Part shown: positions 27,588 to 36,724 of the stretch, piece by piece | How positions within the stretch are numbered: position 1 is the stretch's first letter | How the letters are laid out: each line of letters opens with the position of its first letter | Origin: Thermosynechococcaceae cyanobacterium MS004 | Lineage (GTDB): Bacteria; Cyanobacteriota; Cyanobacteriia; Thermosynechococcales; Thermosynechococcaceae | Assembly (NCBI GenBank): GCA_022402525.1 | Contig: JAKRSB010000126.1 | Coordinates: 1 to 64,000 of the forward strand | Reading direction: 5' to 3' | DNA: 64,000 bases | Notes under the pieces: generated by a model | Database searches by the model: none | The model's input: only the letters and a program-made list of their open reading frames with translations | What the model was told of the DNA's origin: nothing | Made by a program: the position numbers and the translations under genes

Positions 27588-28670
27588 ATGCCTAAACCTA
27601 ACAACTCTCGCCCGCAATCGGGCCAAGACCTCCCACCTGTGGACGATGCTTCCCCAGCCAACCTTGAGCAAGAGGTTGTCGAAATAGTGGCTGCCGAAGG
27701 TTCTGCTCAGTCCCCTGCCAGCACGATTACCCTGAGTAGTGGCCGTCAACAGCCCATTTCTCCCCCCAGCGAGCCCATGCAGTTTAGGGCCATTGGGCTG
27801 GTTCAGGGAAAATATCAGCCCTCAAAGGATCGGTTTAACCGGGGCACGCTGACCGTAGAAGATGGCACCCAAATTGATGCGGTGCTGCTGGGGCAGGTCA
27901 TGAGTTTAGTGAGAAACTATATCAAACTAGAGCGCTCATACTTTTGGGTGGTTTACCCACGTACTCGCGAGAAGGAGCAGACCCTACATCTACAGGTTGT
28001 GGGCGTGTGGTCAGAAGATGGTTTTACACCCATTACTGGGGCTGAAGATGCCCCAGCCGCCGAGGATAGCGCGGAAAAAAACACGGCTTCCCAGGCTGAT
28101 GGTCAAAATCTAGACTCCGCTAAGGTTGCCCCAGATGAAGCAGGCTCCGATGAAGTAGCTTCAGATGAAGTAGTCCTAGACGGATCCACTTCAGATGGTC
28201 TCATTGAGGACGGCTATTTTTCTGTTCGAGGGCAGGTTGTCTATCAGGCCCAGGATAAAGAGCTGCTCTACGTCAAAATTCAGCAGACTTCCCGCAGCGG
28301 ATCTAAAAAAGCAAAGGGGTCTAAAGCACAAGGCAAAGACCGAGGCGATCGCGATAAGTCCTTTAAGCTCAAAATCTTAGGCACCCTTCCCCAAAAGGCG
28401 ATCGGCTATTTTTGGGATCTGCACGTCAAACGTCAAGGCAACGACCTGGTGCTTCAGAACGGCACCTCTATTGCACTCATGCCGGTGCAGAAAAATAAGC
28501 GGCCCCAAGGACGGCCCAGCCGACCCTTTTCTAAAGTTCCTGTTCCCAACTCCGCTAGACCTAATCGCGCCTATCGTCCGCCCGAACCTAAGCCGCGCCC
28601 AGATCGAGAATCCCGCCCCGTTCCTAAACCCATCAAGCGTCAGTCTAATTCTTCTAATCCTTCCGAATAG
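27588..28670 (+). CDS. Hypothetical protein with two beta-rich modules and charged linkers
   Basis: 360 residues, not assigned to a named family. A disordered N-terminus (1-60) precedes a first module (about 64-135: QFRAIGLVQGKYQPSKDRFN to LHLQVVGVWS). An acidic linker with repeated Asp-Glu-Val-Ala/Val-Ser units (about 150-205) follows, then a second, related module (about 207-300: GYFSVRGQVVYQAQDKELLYVKI to LVLQNGTSIALM). The tail is basic and Arg/Pro rich. The two modules both open with xFxxxGxVxxx and look like a duplicated OB-like domain. The basic tail suggests nucleic-acid contact, as an inference. Confidence 0.65.
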   Translation: MPKPNNSRPQSGQDLPPVDDASPANLEQEVVEIVAAEGSAQSPASTITLSSGRQQPISPPSEPMQFRAIGLVQGKYQPSKDRFNRGTLTVEDGTQIDAVLLGQVMSLVRNYIKLERSYFWVVYPRTREKEQTLHLQVVGVWSEDGFTPITGAEDAPAAEDSAEKNTASQADGQNLDSAKVAPDEAGSDEVASDEVVLDGSTSDGLIEDGYFSVRGQVVYQAQDKELLYVKIQQTSRSGSKKAKGSKAQGKDRGDRDKSFKLKILGTLPQKAIGYFWDLHVKRQGNDLVLQNGTSIALMPVQKNKRPQGRPSRPFSKVPVPNSARPNRAYRPPEPKPRPDRESRPVPKPIKRQSNSSNPSE

Positions 28671-28796
28671 CAGCCGCAGAAAAATTCCAGGCAAGCGGTC
28701 TGGACGCAGCCGCTCTACTTTCAGCCGCTCTATTGATGGATGGCTGATGATGGTAATGGCTGGCGATCGCTAGGCGAATCCTTGTCCGTCGCCGAG

Positions 28797-29684
28797 CTAA
28801 TGTTGATTTTCTGAAAAAATCCCCGTGCCGCGCAGTAGATCTAAAAAGGTAAAGACGGCGGGAGAATGCCACAGATTGGTCAGCACCGCAGCCCCAATGC
28901 AGCGCATCAGCGGCACTGGAAGCGATCGCACCTGTACACCCTCTGGAATCGGCATCGCGGCTAGTTTTGGCAGTACCGCAGCACCCAGCCCCTTGGCCAC
29001 CATGTTCACAATGGTAGAGTCTTCTTTGATTTCATAAGCCACCTTCAGGGACTGCCCTGACTGGTGCCAGTGCTGACGCACCACCGAAGTGCATTCAGCA
29101 TAGTTGTACAAAATAAAGGCATAGCGCCCCAAGTCTTTCCAAGTCAGCATCGCAGGGGCTTTCTGCTTCCCCGGCGGCAGCAGCACCACAAACTCATCCT
29201 GTAAAATCTCCCAGGTTTCAAAATCATCCGACGTGCGCGGTAGAGGCACCAAGCCAATATCCACCCGATTTTCCCGCAGTGCCTGCTCGACCGCCGTGGG
29301 ATCGGCTTCGACTAGACTCACCTCAACTTGGGGGAACCTTGCGCTAAATTCAGCGATGCGCTCTGGCAAAATATGGGTCGCCACGCTCCGAAAAGAAGCA
29401 ATCCGCACCCGCCCCCCATACAGATTTTTCTCCCGATTCGATTCGGCCTCAATCTGAGCGTAGGCCTTCAGCAAACTCATGGCGTGGGGAACCATCCGCT
29501 CTCCGACGTTGGTTAGGTAAGCCCCAAATCGCCCCCGCGCCAGCAGCGAAACCCCTAGCTCCTCCTCCAGAGAGGCGATCGCGCGGCTCACAGCAGACTG
29601 GGAAACCCCTAAAGAAAGCGCCGCCTGGGAAAAACTGCCCTGCTCCGCCACCGCCAAGAGCGTTTTAAGGTGTGAAATGTTCAT
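28797..29684 (-). CDS. LysR-family transcriptional regulator
   Basis: About 295 residues from ATG 29684; GTG 29693 is the alternative. The N-terminal winged helix is textbook: MNISHLKTLLAVAEQGSFSQAALSLGVSQSAVSRAI, LEEELGVSLLARG. The periplasmic-binding-like effector domain follows from about 90 (VRIASFRSVATHILP). Effector and targets are unknown. It is divergent from the cupin-like gene 230 bases away, and an inverted repeat lies between them, so the cupin gene is a natural candidate target. Confidence 0.9.
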   Translation of the reverse strand: MNISHLKTLLAVAEQGSFSQAALSLGVSQSAVSRAIASLEEELGVSLLARGRFGAYLTNVGERMVPHAMSLLKAYAQIEAESNREKNLYGGRVRIASFRSVATHILPERIAEFSARFPQVEVSLVEADPTAVEQALRENRVDIGLVPLPRTSDDFETWEILQDEFVVLLPPGKQKAPAMLTWKDLGRYAFILYNYAECTSVVRQHWHQSGQSLKVAYEIKEDSTIVNMVAKGLGAAVLPKLAAMPIPEGVQVRSLPVPLMRCIGAAVLTNLWHSPAVFTFLDLLRGTGIFSENQH

Positions 29685-29737
29685 TCCGGACACCTATTCG
29701 GTTCGCGCATGTATAGAAATCGATTTTGTTTTTGTTT

Positions 29738-29759
29738 CCTAACAAAGTCATCGGTTAGG
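29738..29759. promoter_or_regulatory. Inverted repeat CCTAAC-N10-GTTAGG, candidate LysR operator
   Basis: Perfect 6-base arms (29738-29743 and 29754-29759) lie in the divergent spacer, 54 bases upstream of the regulator start. The size and symmetry suit a LysR-type site. A role is inferred only from position. Confidence 0.45.
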
Positions 29760-29914
29760 TTGACTGTATTCAAAAGTAACGAGTGCACACTGCAAGTACA
29801 AAGGTCGGGAGCGATTTAGCCCCCATCAGGAAAGCAGCTCACCGCTCATAAGCATCGCCTATAGTCACCGCGCATCAATTTAGCACCATCGGCCGCCATT
29901 AAAAAATAGCCATC

Positions 29915-30406
29915 ATGTTTGACCTGATCAACTATCGCAAGTTCCGCGATACCCCCCAAGTCCGCTTTTTTGATATCACCGTGAATAGCTCCAACGCGCG
30001 GGATCTGGTTTATCACGAAGGCCCCGCTACCAGCCCCAACAACGACGATAACGACTTTTGGCAATTTTATCTCCATCCCCACCAAGAAGATAACTTGCTG
30101 GCTGTCAGCGGTGGCCGTACCTTCTACCTCGTCAACTTCACCTGGGAGCACCCTTACCACATGGTGCGCCTAGAAGCGGGTGGCGAAATTTTGAGAATTC
30201 CACCCGGCACGTTTCATCGCTCCGTCTCCGACCCCAAAGGTTCCTTGGTGCTTAATCAAGCCGTCCGCACCGCTGCAGCGACTGTCGAGCGAGAGTTCCG
30301 GGTGTATAACAGTGCAGATATTCCGCGCCTACGCTGGGTCACCTCCAGAGATGGCCTTAAGCCTCGGCTTCACGGGTTTACAGGCCCCATTTGCCGAGCA
30401 GCGTAA
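29915..30406 (+). CDS. Cupin-like protein
   Basis: 163 residues. The middle has a cupin-type pattern: LHPHQEDNLLAVSGGRTFYLV (motif 1 with His-x-His and Glu-like ligands), then LRIPPGTFHRSVSDPKGSLVL (motif 2 with PPGTFHR). The fold suits metal-dependent oxygenases, isomerases or sugar-binding proteins; the substrate cannot be told. It has no signal peptide. It is divergent from a LysR regulator and followed at 30593 by a strong terminator. Confidence 0.65.
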   Translation: MFDLINYRKFRDTPQVRFFDITVNSSNARDLVYHEGPATSPNNDDNDFWQFYLHPHQEDNLLAVSGGRTFYLVNFTWEHPYHMVRLEAGGEILRIPPGTFHRSVSDPKGSLVLNQAVRTAAATVEREFRVYNSADIPRLRWVTSRDGLKPRLHGFTGPICRAA

Positions 30407-30592
30407 TCGCAAGCACACTGCTTAAAGGCCGGGCAATCCTGGCTAGATAGAGGCTTGCCAGAATTCTTGCCGCCAGAAGGATTGCTTTTTTCTCGGCTAC
30501 AACATCTCTCGGCCATAGCAAACGACAAGGTTTAAAAAAGCTTAAAGCGAACGGCTCTAACTTCTTTCTTCATCCATAATGGCCAGTAGTAA

Positions 30593-30631
30593 ACGAGAGT
30601 TGAATCTAGACAACTCTCGTTTTTGTTTTTT
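30593..30631 (+). terminator. Intrinsic terminator upstream of gap1
   Basis: A perfect 10-base stem ACGAGAGTTG / CAACTCTCGT with an 8-base loop is followed by TTTTGTTTTTT. It lies 187 bases after the cupin stop. It either ends that transcript or closes a separate small RNA encoded in 30410-30590. The rest of the 397-base spacer (30632-30803) holds a 13-base direct repeat (30748-30773) and the gap1 leader. Confidence 0.85.
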
Positions 30632-30794
30632 CAGGGCTGTTTTTTTAAGCTTGGCTGTCCAATCTTTCCAAGCTTGTTTTGCCAAGCCTACTGTCTCTAG
30701 CCTGTCAAGCGCAGCGCTGGCTGAAAGCATAGTTTCACAATAGCTTCACACAATAACTCCACACAATAACTCCACAGCTAATCCAAGATCGTGA

Positions 30795-31829
<1,035 letters not shown>

Positions 31830-31888
31830 CTTTGAGGCGATCGTTCCTTCCTTTGACAGCATCATTCAGCTTTTGTTAGGCTAGCTAG

Positions 31889-33076
31889 ATGGTTCTGGAA
31901 TGGGTGAAGCGCGTGGATATTGTGATTGGCCGTGGTAAGAGCGCTCGCAGAGCGTACGGAATAGATGAAATAGCCCTCGTTCCAGGCCGTCGGACACTAG
32001 ATCCGCAGTTGGCCGATACAAGCTGGGAAATTGGCGGAATTCAGCGAGAAATTCCAATGATTGCCAGCGCGATGGACGGGGTCGTGGATGTAGAAATGGC
32101 AGTGCGCCTCTCAGAGATGGGCGCACTGGGTGTCTTGAACTTAGAGGGGATTCAGACCCGCTATGAAGACCCCAATCCAATTCTGGATCAGATTTCGAAG
32201 GTAGAGGTGACGGGCTTTGTCACCCTCATGCAGAAGCTCTATGCGGAACCCATCAAGCCAGAGTTGATTCAGCGACGGATTCAAGAAATCAAAGCGCGGG
32301 GCGGCATTGCGGCCGTGAGTGCAACGCCCGCCGGAGCCAGTCAGTTTGGGCAGGCGGTGGCAGCAGCCGGAGCCGATTTATTTTTTATTCAGGCAACGGT
32401 TGTTTCAACAGCTCACCTGGCACCAGAGGCCATTGCCCCCCTTGACCTTGCCCAGTTTTGTCAGGATATGCCGATTCCGGTCATTTTGGGCAACTGTGTG
32501 ACCTACGATGTGACCCTAGACCTTCTGCAGGCGGGTGCGGCTGCGGTTCTTGTGGGAATTGGGCCAGGGGCGGCCTGTACTTCACGAGGGGTTTTGGGGG
32601 TGGGGGTTCCCCAAGCCACTGCGATCGCAGACTGTGCGGCTGCCCGCGACGAATTTTTTGCCCAGACCGGACGCTATATTCCGATAATTGCCGATGGCGG
32701 ACTAGTCACGGGTGGAGATGTGTGTAAATGCATCGCCTGCGGAGCTGACGCCATTATGATGGGTTCCCCCTTTGCTCGTGCCCAAGAAGCACCGGGTCGT
32801 GGCTTCCACTGGGGCATGGCAACCCCCAGCCCCGTCCTGCCCAGAGGCACCCGCATTAACGTTGGGACAACCGGCACCCTAGAGCAAATCTTGAGAGGCC
32901 CAGCCCAGCTTGACGACGGCACCCACAACTTTTTAGGGGCGCTCAAGACTAGCATGGGCACCTTGGGCGCAAAAGATCTGCGTGAAATGCAGCAGGTTGA
33001 AGTGATTATTGCGCCCTCCTTGCTGACGGAAGGCAAGGTTTATCAAAAGGCTCAAAAGCTGGGGATGGGAAAATAG
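31889..33076 (+). CDS. guaB: IMP dehydrogenase, GuaB3 family
   Basis: 395 residues or fewer. The TIM barrel carries [25 protein letters not shown], the catalytic-loop region [20 protein letters not shown] and [28 protein letters not shown]. The CBS pair of classical GuaB is absent, which defines the GuaB3 subfamily typical of cyanobacteria and actinobacteria. It converts IMP to XMP for GTP synthesis. Homologues begin near VDIVIGRGK, so the GTG at 31913 may be the real start rather than ATG 31889. Yfr1 and trxA follow, as in many cyanobacteria. Confidence 0.92.
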   Translation: MVLEWVKRVDIVIGRGKSARRAYGIDEIALVPGRRTLDPQLADTSWEIGGIQREIPMIASAMDGVVDVEMAVRLSEMGALGVLNLEGIQTRYEDPNPILDQISKVEVTGFVTLMQKLYAEPIKPELIQRRIQEIKARGGIAAVSATPAGASQFGQAVAAAGADLFFIQATVVSTAHLAPEAIAPLDLAQFCQDMPIPVILGNCVTYDVTLDLLQAGAAAVLVGIGPGAACTSRGVLGVGVPQATAIADCAAARDEFFAQTGRYIPIIADGGLVTGGDVCKCIACGADAIMMGSPFARAQEAPGRGFHWGMATPSPVLPRGTRINVGTTGTLEQILRGPAQLDDGTHNFLGALKTSMGTLGAKDLREMQQVEVIIAPSLLTEGKVYQKAQKLGMGK

Positions 33077-33165
33077 TTTTCTCTTCAACGGCCAGCGTTA
33101 GGGTCGGTGCCGCCAATCCGCAAGAAATATATAAGGGAGAAGGTGGCAAAGTGTGAATGCTTGCC

Positions 33166-33171
33166 TACAAT
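33166..33171 (+). promoter_or_regulatory. -10 box of the Yfr1 promoter
   Basis: TACAAT ends about ten bases before the first stem of Yfr1 at 33181. The -35 region (about 33143, GTGGCA) is weak. Confidence 0.55.
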
Positions 33172-33180
33172 GAGGATAGC

Positions 33181-33252
33181 GGAGACGCAAGTTTCCGTTC
33201 ACTCCTCACACCACACTCCGCCTGGACGTTCGTTCGGGCGGCTTCCTGTTTT
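33181..33252 (+). ncRNA. yfr1: Yfr1 small regulatory RNA
   Basis: The invariant single-stranded core ACTCCTCACAC is present at 33201-33211. It is flanked by a 5' hairpin GGAGAC-GCAA-GTTTCC (33181-33196) and a 3' hairpin CCGCCTGGAC/GTTCGGGCGG (33218-33241) followed by a T-rich end. This two-hairpin layout and the position between guaB and trxA are those of cyanobacterial Yfr1. Yfr1 binds target mRNAs by its core, notably outer-membrane porin leaders in marine strains. The exact ends are estimated from the stems. Confidence 0.93.
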
Positions 33253-33444
33253 AGGGGATTTAGCAAAGCATAAAAATCACTTTCAGCGATTTAGATAGCG
33301 CTGAAGGCATCAGAAAAAACCTTAGGCAAACGTTAAGCAAAGCATTAAGCAGACGTTAAGTTTACTCTCGAAGGTAAGACAGATCGATCTTAAAGACTGC
33401 TATGGTAGGTACTGTAGAGCATCTATCATTAAGGTCTTGCAGGC

Positions 33445-33765
33445 ATGGCAGCAACTGCGGTCACAGATTCAACATTTAAACCAGAAGTCATCGACAGTGA
33501 CGTTCCAGTGCTGGTGGATTTTTGGGCACCTTGGTGCGGGCCTTGCCGAATGGTCGCGCCTGTCGTTGAGGAAATTTCAGAGCAGTACCAAGGGCAGATT
33601 AAGGTGGTCAAGGTCAATACAGACGAAAACCCAAATGTTGCCAGTCAGTATGGGATTCGCAGCATTCCCACGCTCATGATTTTTAAGGGCGGTCAACGCG
33701 TCGATATGGTGGTGGGTGCTGTGCCTAAAACGACGCTTGCCAATACCCTTGAGAAGTATTTATAA
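33445..33765 (+). CDS. trxA: Thioredoxin, m-type
   Basis: 106 residues with the redox site WCGPC (Cys31, Cys34), the cis-proline motif SIPTLMIFK and the buried Asp25 in VDFWAPW. It reduces disulfides of Calvin-cycle and other enzymes using electrons from ferredoxin-thioredoxin reductase or NADPH. Gene order guaB-yfr1-trxA is conserved. A strong bidirectional terminator follows 41 bases after the stop. Confidence 0.97.
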   Translation: MAATAVTDSTFKPEVIDSDVPVLVDFWAPWCGPCRMVAPVVEEISEQYQGQIKVVKVNTDENPNVASQYGIRSIPTLMIFKGGQRVDMVVGAVPKTTLANTLEKYL

Positions 33766-33805
33766 GAGATATTGTTCAAAATGCCGAAGCTTAGTTTAGC
33801 TCGGA

Positions 33806-33844
33806 AACAAAAAGGCCTCACCCAAGTGGTGAGGCCTTTTTGTT
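33806..33844 (+). terminator. Strong intrinsic terminator after trxA
   Basis: A perfect 17-base stem AACAAAAAGGCCTCACC / GGTGAGGCCTTTTTGTT with a 5-base loop. The A-run and T-run on opposite sides let it work for trxA on the plus strand and for the tRNA on the minus strand. Confidence 0.93.
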
Positions 33845-33856
33845 GATCAAAACTAA

Positions 33857-33937
33857 TGCGGATGGCGAGATTCGAACTCGCACAGCGTTAGCCACACGCC
33901 CCTCAAGCGTGCGTGTCTACCGTTCCACCACATCCGC
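33857..33937 (-). tRNA. tRNA-Leu (anticodon GAG)
   Basis: The minus strand folds into a class II tRNA of 81 bases. The acceptor GCGGATG pairs with CATCCGC. The D-arm region is TGGTGGAACGGTAGACACG. The anticodon stem CACGC/GCGTG closes the loop TTGAGGG with anticodon GAG. A long variable arm and the T-arm GCGAGTTCGAATCTCGC follow, and the discriminator is A. CCA is not encoded. It is placed tail to tail with trxA. Confidence 0.95.
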
Positions 33938-34170
33938 TGGATTGAATGACACACTGGAGCAACCTAAACATTCCCTAAAGCTGTGAGGTCAACTTTTCGA
34001 GCTGAGATTCTAGGCTTAACCAATATAACAGGTTCTTTAACCTCTGCAATAGGGGTTTCTCCGACTCAGCGGATGCTTGATGAGTCGTTATGCCCTTTCT
34101 CCGCTCGCAATCACTAGATCCACGAAGCAGGTTCTGGATCTGAAGAGATGAAACCTTGGATCCTGAAAAG

Positions 34171-34215
34171 CTGAATTCCAAAAAGCTGAATTCTAAAAAG
34201 CTGAATTCTAAAAAA
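34171..34215. repeat. 15-bp tandem repeat, 3 copies, in the lipA leader
   Basis: Units of CTGAATTCTAAAAAG at 34171, 34186 and 34201 lie about 60 bases before lipA. They could be read as Leu-Asn-Ser-Lys-Lys repeats, but in a frame different from lipA, so they are treated as leader sequence. The remaining 230 bases back to the tRNA show no gene. Confidence 0.85.
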
Positions 34216-34274
34216 CCTGATCCTGAAGAACTTGATAGAATCATTTCAGCCAATCTAAAGGGTCAAAAGCATCT

Positions 34275-35189
34275 GTGGTCGCTAAACCAGAATGGTTACG
34301 GGTCAAAGCTCCTCAGTGGGAGCGGGTCGGGTCGGTGAAAGAGGTGCTGCGCGATCTGCATCTGAATACGGTCTGTGAAGAAGCTTCTTGCCCCAATATT
34401 GGGGAGTGTTTTAGCCACGGAACGGCTACGTTTTTGATCATGGGGCCAGCCTGCACCAGAGCCTGCCCCTACTGCGATATTGACTTTGAAAAGAAGCCCG
34501 TCGCCCTAGACCCTACAGAACCCCAGCGTTTGGCTGAGGCGGTGCGCCGCATGGGGCTGAAGCATGTGGTGATTACGTCGGTGAACCGAGATGACTTACC
34601 CGATGGCGGTGCGGGACAGTTTGTAGCGTGCATTCAGCAGGTGCGATCGCATTCTCCACAGACCACGATTGAAGTGCTGATTCCTGACCTATGCAGCAAT
34701 TGGGATGCCTTGGCCCAAATTTTGAGTGCTGCCCCAGAGGTGCTGAACCACAACACTGAAACCGTTCCTCGTCTCTATCGACGGGTGCGGCCTCAGGGAG
34801 ACTATGGGCGATCGCTGGAGCTACTGCGTCGAGCCAGGGAGATTGCGCCCTGGGTCTTCACTAAGTCTGGCGTGATGGTGGGTTTGGGCGAAACCGCTGC
34901 TGAAATTGAGCAGGTGATGGCCGACCTGCGCGATGTGGACTGCGACATTGTGACCATTGGCCAGTATCTTCAGCCCACCCCTAAGCATTTGCCCGTCCAG
35001 GACTTTGTGACCCCAGCGCAGTTTGCACAGTGGCAGTCCGTGGGTGAGGGCATGGGCTTTTTGCAGGTGGTTTCTTCTCCCCTCACCCGAAGCTCCTACC
35101 ACGCTGAAGAAGTGCAGCGGTTGATGATAGAGCATCCACGGCCTATTCCTCGACCTATTCCTCAGACCACTTTGGCGGCACAGGTATAA
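34275..35189 (+). CDS. lipA: Lipoyl synthase
   Basis: Radical SAM enzyme that inserts two sulfurs into the octanoyl chain of lipoyl domains (pyruvate dehydrogenase, glycine cleavage H protein). The auxiliary cluster cysteines are Cys34, Cys39, Cys45 ([12 protein letters not shown]). The SAM cluster cysteines are Cys60, Cys64, Cys67 (CTRACPYC). [17 protein letters not shown] is a further family motif. The 304 residues start at GTG. The C-terminus has a duplicated Arg-Pro-Ile-Pro unit, and the stop lies in a 16-base tandem repeat. Confidence 0.95.
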   Translation: MVAKPEWLRVKAPQWERVGSVKEVLRDLHLNTVCEEASCPNIGECFSHGTATFLIMGPACTRACPYCDIDFEKKPVALDPTEPQRLAEAVRRMGLKHVVITSVNRDDLPDGGAGQFVACIQQVRSHSPQTTIEVLIPDLCSNWDALAQILSAAPEVLNHNTETVPRLYRRVRPQGDYGRSLELLRRAREIAPWVFTKSGVMVGLGETAAEIEQVMADLRDVDCDIVTIGQYLQPTPKHLPVQDFVTPAQFAQWQSVGEGMGFLQVVSSPLTRSSYHAEEVQRLMIEHPRPIPRPIPQTTLAAQV

Positions 35190-35221
35190 GGCGGCACAGG
35201 TATAAGGCGGCACAGGCATAA
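35174..35221. repeat. 16-bp tandem repeat, 3 copies, containing the lipA stop codon
   Basis: Three units of GGCGGCACAGGTATAA (the last with one change) run at 35174, 35190 and 35206. The TAA ending the first unit is the lipA stop. The third unit ends one base before the stop codon of the opposing lipoprotein gene, so the array is the whole convergent spacer. Confidence 0.92.
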
Positions 35222-36652
35222 TCAGTTTTTTTGGATGGCGTAGCAGAAACGGGCGATCGCCACGTTTTGCTGCTTCATTTGGGCTGTGGTGGCAAGGCGA
35301 AGTCCCCTTAAAAAGGGGAGAAGGTTATTGGTTTTAGAGCCATCTAGGCTGCCTTCGGTGGCCGTCCAGGCTTTCCACCAGTCGGGCTCTTGGAGTTCCG
35401 TGGGTTTGGCTTCAAAGGTAAATCGATAGATACTTTTTTCAAGCTTGTCGGCTTGAACTTGCGCCTGAAACTGAAGGGTATTGTCTTTGACCTGCCAATT
35501 CTTGAGCTGAAAGGCGTCTGTTTGCAGCGGCTGAAAACCTTTTGCTTTACTTTGATAGCGCTCTGCAAGGGTGGTGAGGCCAATCTCTTGAGGCTGGATG
35601 GGCAAGGTATGGGGGAGGGGTGTATAGGCGACTTGGGTCGAGAACGGCTCGGCGGTGGTGTTGCGCGTGAGGGCAAAAAACTGTACGGGGTCTGATGGAG
35701 ATTTTTTGCGGACTGCAACCGTGCCGTTGTTCAGCGCTTTTGGCTGCTGAATGGTTTTGGGCAGCGCTTGCGTCGCGTTGGCGTCTAGGACTGAGACTTG
35801 GCGGACGGGCTGCGGGTAAAAGACATCAAATTGATGCTCAATATCGTCTAGGCCATTTTTTTGAAGCTGCTCGTAGTAGTGCTGAATATTGCCATAGCTG
35901 CCCAGCACCATGACGTAAAAGGGGTGAAAACGCTGGGGTGATTTGCCAGCGGTGGAATAGTTAAACTGCTGTCCCGTCAGGCCCACATCATAAATGGTGC
36001 CGTTGAATTCACTTTTGACGGCCAGAATCCCCACGCCATACCCCTGCTCTAGATAGCGATCTTTGAGCAGGTTTTGGACAAGCCGAACGTCTGCGTCTTT
36101 CTGGTACAGGTCGGTGACGACAATATCTAGCCGATCTGGGGCGGGCTTATTTAAGACCGCATCAATCCGGCTCACGCTATAGTTTACGCCCCCTTGGTAA
36201 AAGGCTGGAAGCTGCGATCGCACGTAGGTTTCTCGATCAATGGCCTGTTTTTGGGTGCCGAAGCGATAGTACTTGACCGATGATTTTGCGCTAGTCCATC
36301 CACTGGAAGAAGCTCCATCAATGAACTGAAGGGTTTTGGCGTAGCGGCTATTGGGCAAGTTATTGACATAGCCCTGCATCGAAGGCGTTCCGTCAATGAG
36401 TATCGAGAGCTGAATGGACTCGGTGGGGGTCAGCCCTTTTGAGGCGGGGGCGGTGGCCGCTGTAGGTGCGCAAGAGATGGTCTGCTGATCGGGGCCGCAG
36501 GCGGTCAGCAAAAGGGCAGTGGCGATCGCGCTAAGCTTGGCTAATTGCGAGGACAAACGGCAGTGAAAGGCTTTAGAACGCTGTAGGTTATTCAGCTGTA
36601 GGTTATTCAACAGTTTAATCTTCAACGGTTTTATGCTTCGCAAGGAGTACAT
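35222..36652 (-). CDS. Lipoprotein with a von Willebrand A-like domain
   Basis: 476 residues. The lipobox LLTAC places Cys52 as the lipidation site after an unusually long, basic N-region (an internal start nearer the hydrophobic core is possible). SIQLSILIDGTPSMQGYV (about 81-98) resembles the first VWA strand, with Asp-Gly-Thr-Pro-Ser in place of the metal-site DxSxS. Later DRLDIVVTDLYQKDADVRLV suits the fourth strand. The C-terminal half is beta-rich and unassigned. It probably faces the periplasm. It is downstream of the pentapeptide/WD40 gene on the same strand; a joint role is not known. Confidence 0.75.
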   Translation of the reverse strand: MYSLRSIKPLKIKLLNNLQLNNLQRSKAFHCRLSSQLAKLSAIATALLLTACGPDQQTISCAPTAATAPASKGLTPTESIQLSILIDGTPSMQGYVNNLPNSRYAKTLQFIDGASSSGWTSAKSSVKYYRFGTQKQAIDRETYVRSQLPAFYQGGVNYSVSRIDAVLNKPAPDRLDIVVTDLYQKDADVRLVQNLLKDRYLEQGYGVGILAVKSEFNGTIYDVGLTGQQFNYSTAGKSPQRFHPFYVMVLGSYGNIQHYYEQLQKNGLDDIEHQFDVFYPQPVRQVSVLDANATQALPKTIQQPKALNNGTVAVRKKSPSDPVQFFALTRNTTAEPFSTQVAYTPLPHTLPIQPQEIGLTTLAERYQSKAKGFQPLQTDAFQLKNWQVKDNTLQFQAQVQADKLEKSIYRFTFEAKPTELQEPDWWKAWTATEGSLDGSKTNNLLPFLRGLRLATTAQMKQQNVAIARFCYAIQKN

Positions 36653-36724
36653 GGATCAGGGGTACGCTCAGCACAAGATAGCTCCAAAAGGGGGCTTCTC
36701 AGGAAACCCAATCTTAGAAATAGC

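Noticed and set aside
33149-33300. Small coding gene between guaB and trxA
   Set aside because: A 63-codon frame crosses this stretch, but it runs through the Yfr1 hairpins, which explain the sequence better.
34156-34338. 60-codon frame with Leu-Asn-Ser-Lys-Lys repeats overlapping the lipA start
   Set aside because: It is read from a non-coding tandem repeat in a frame different from lipA, and its end is a shadow of lipA.
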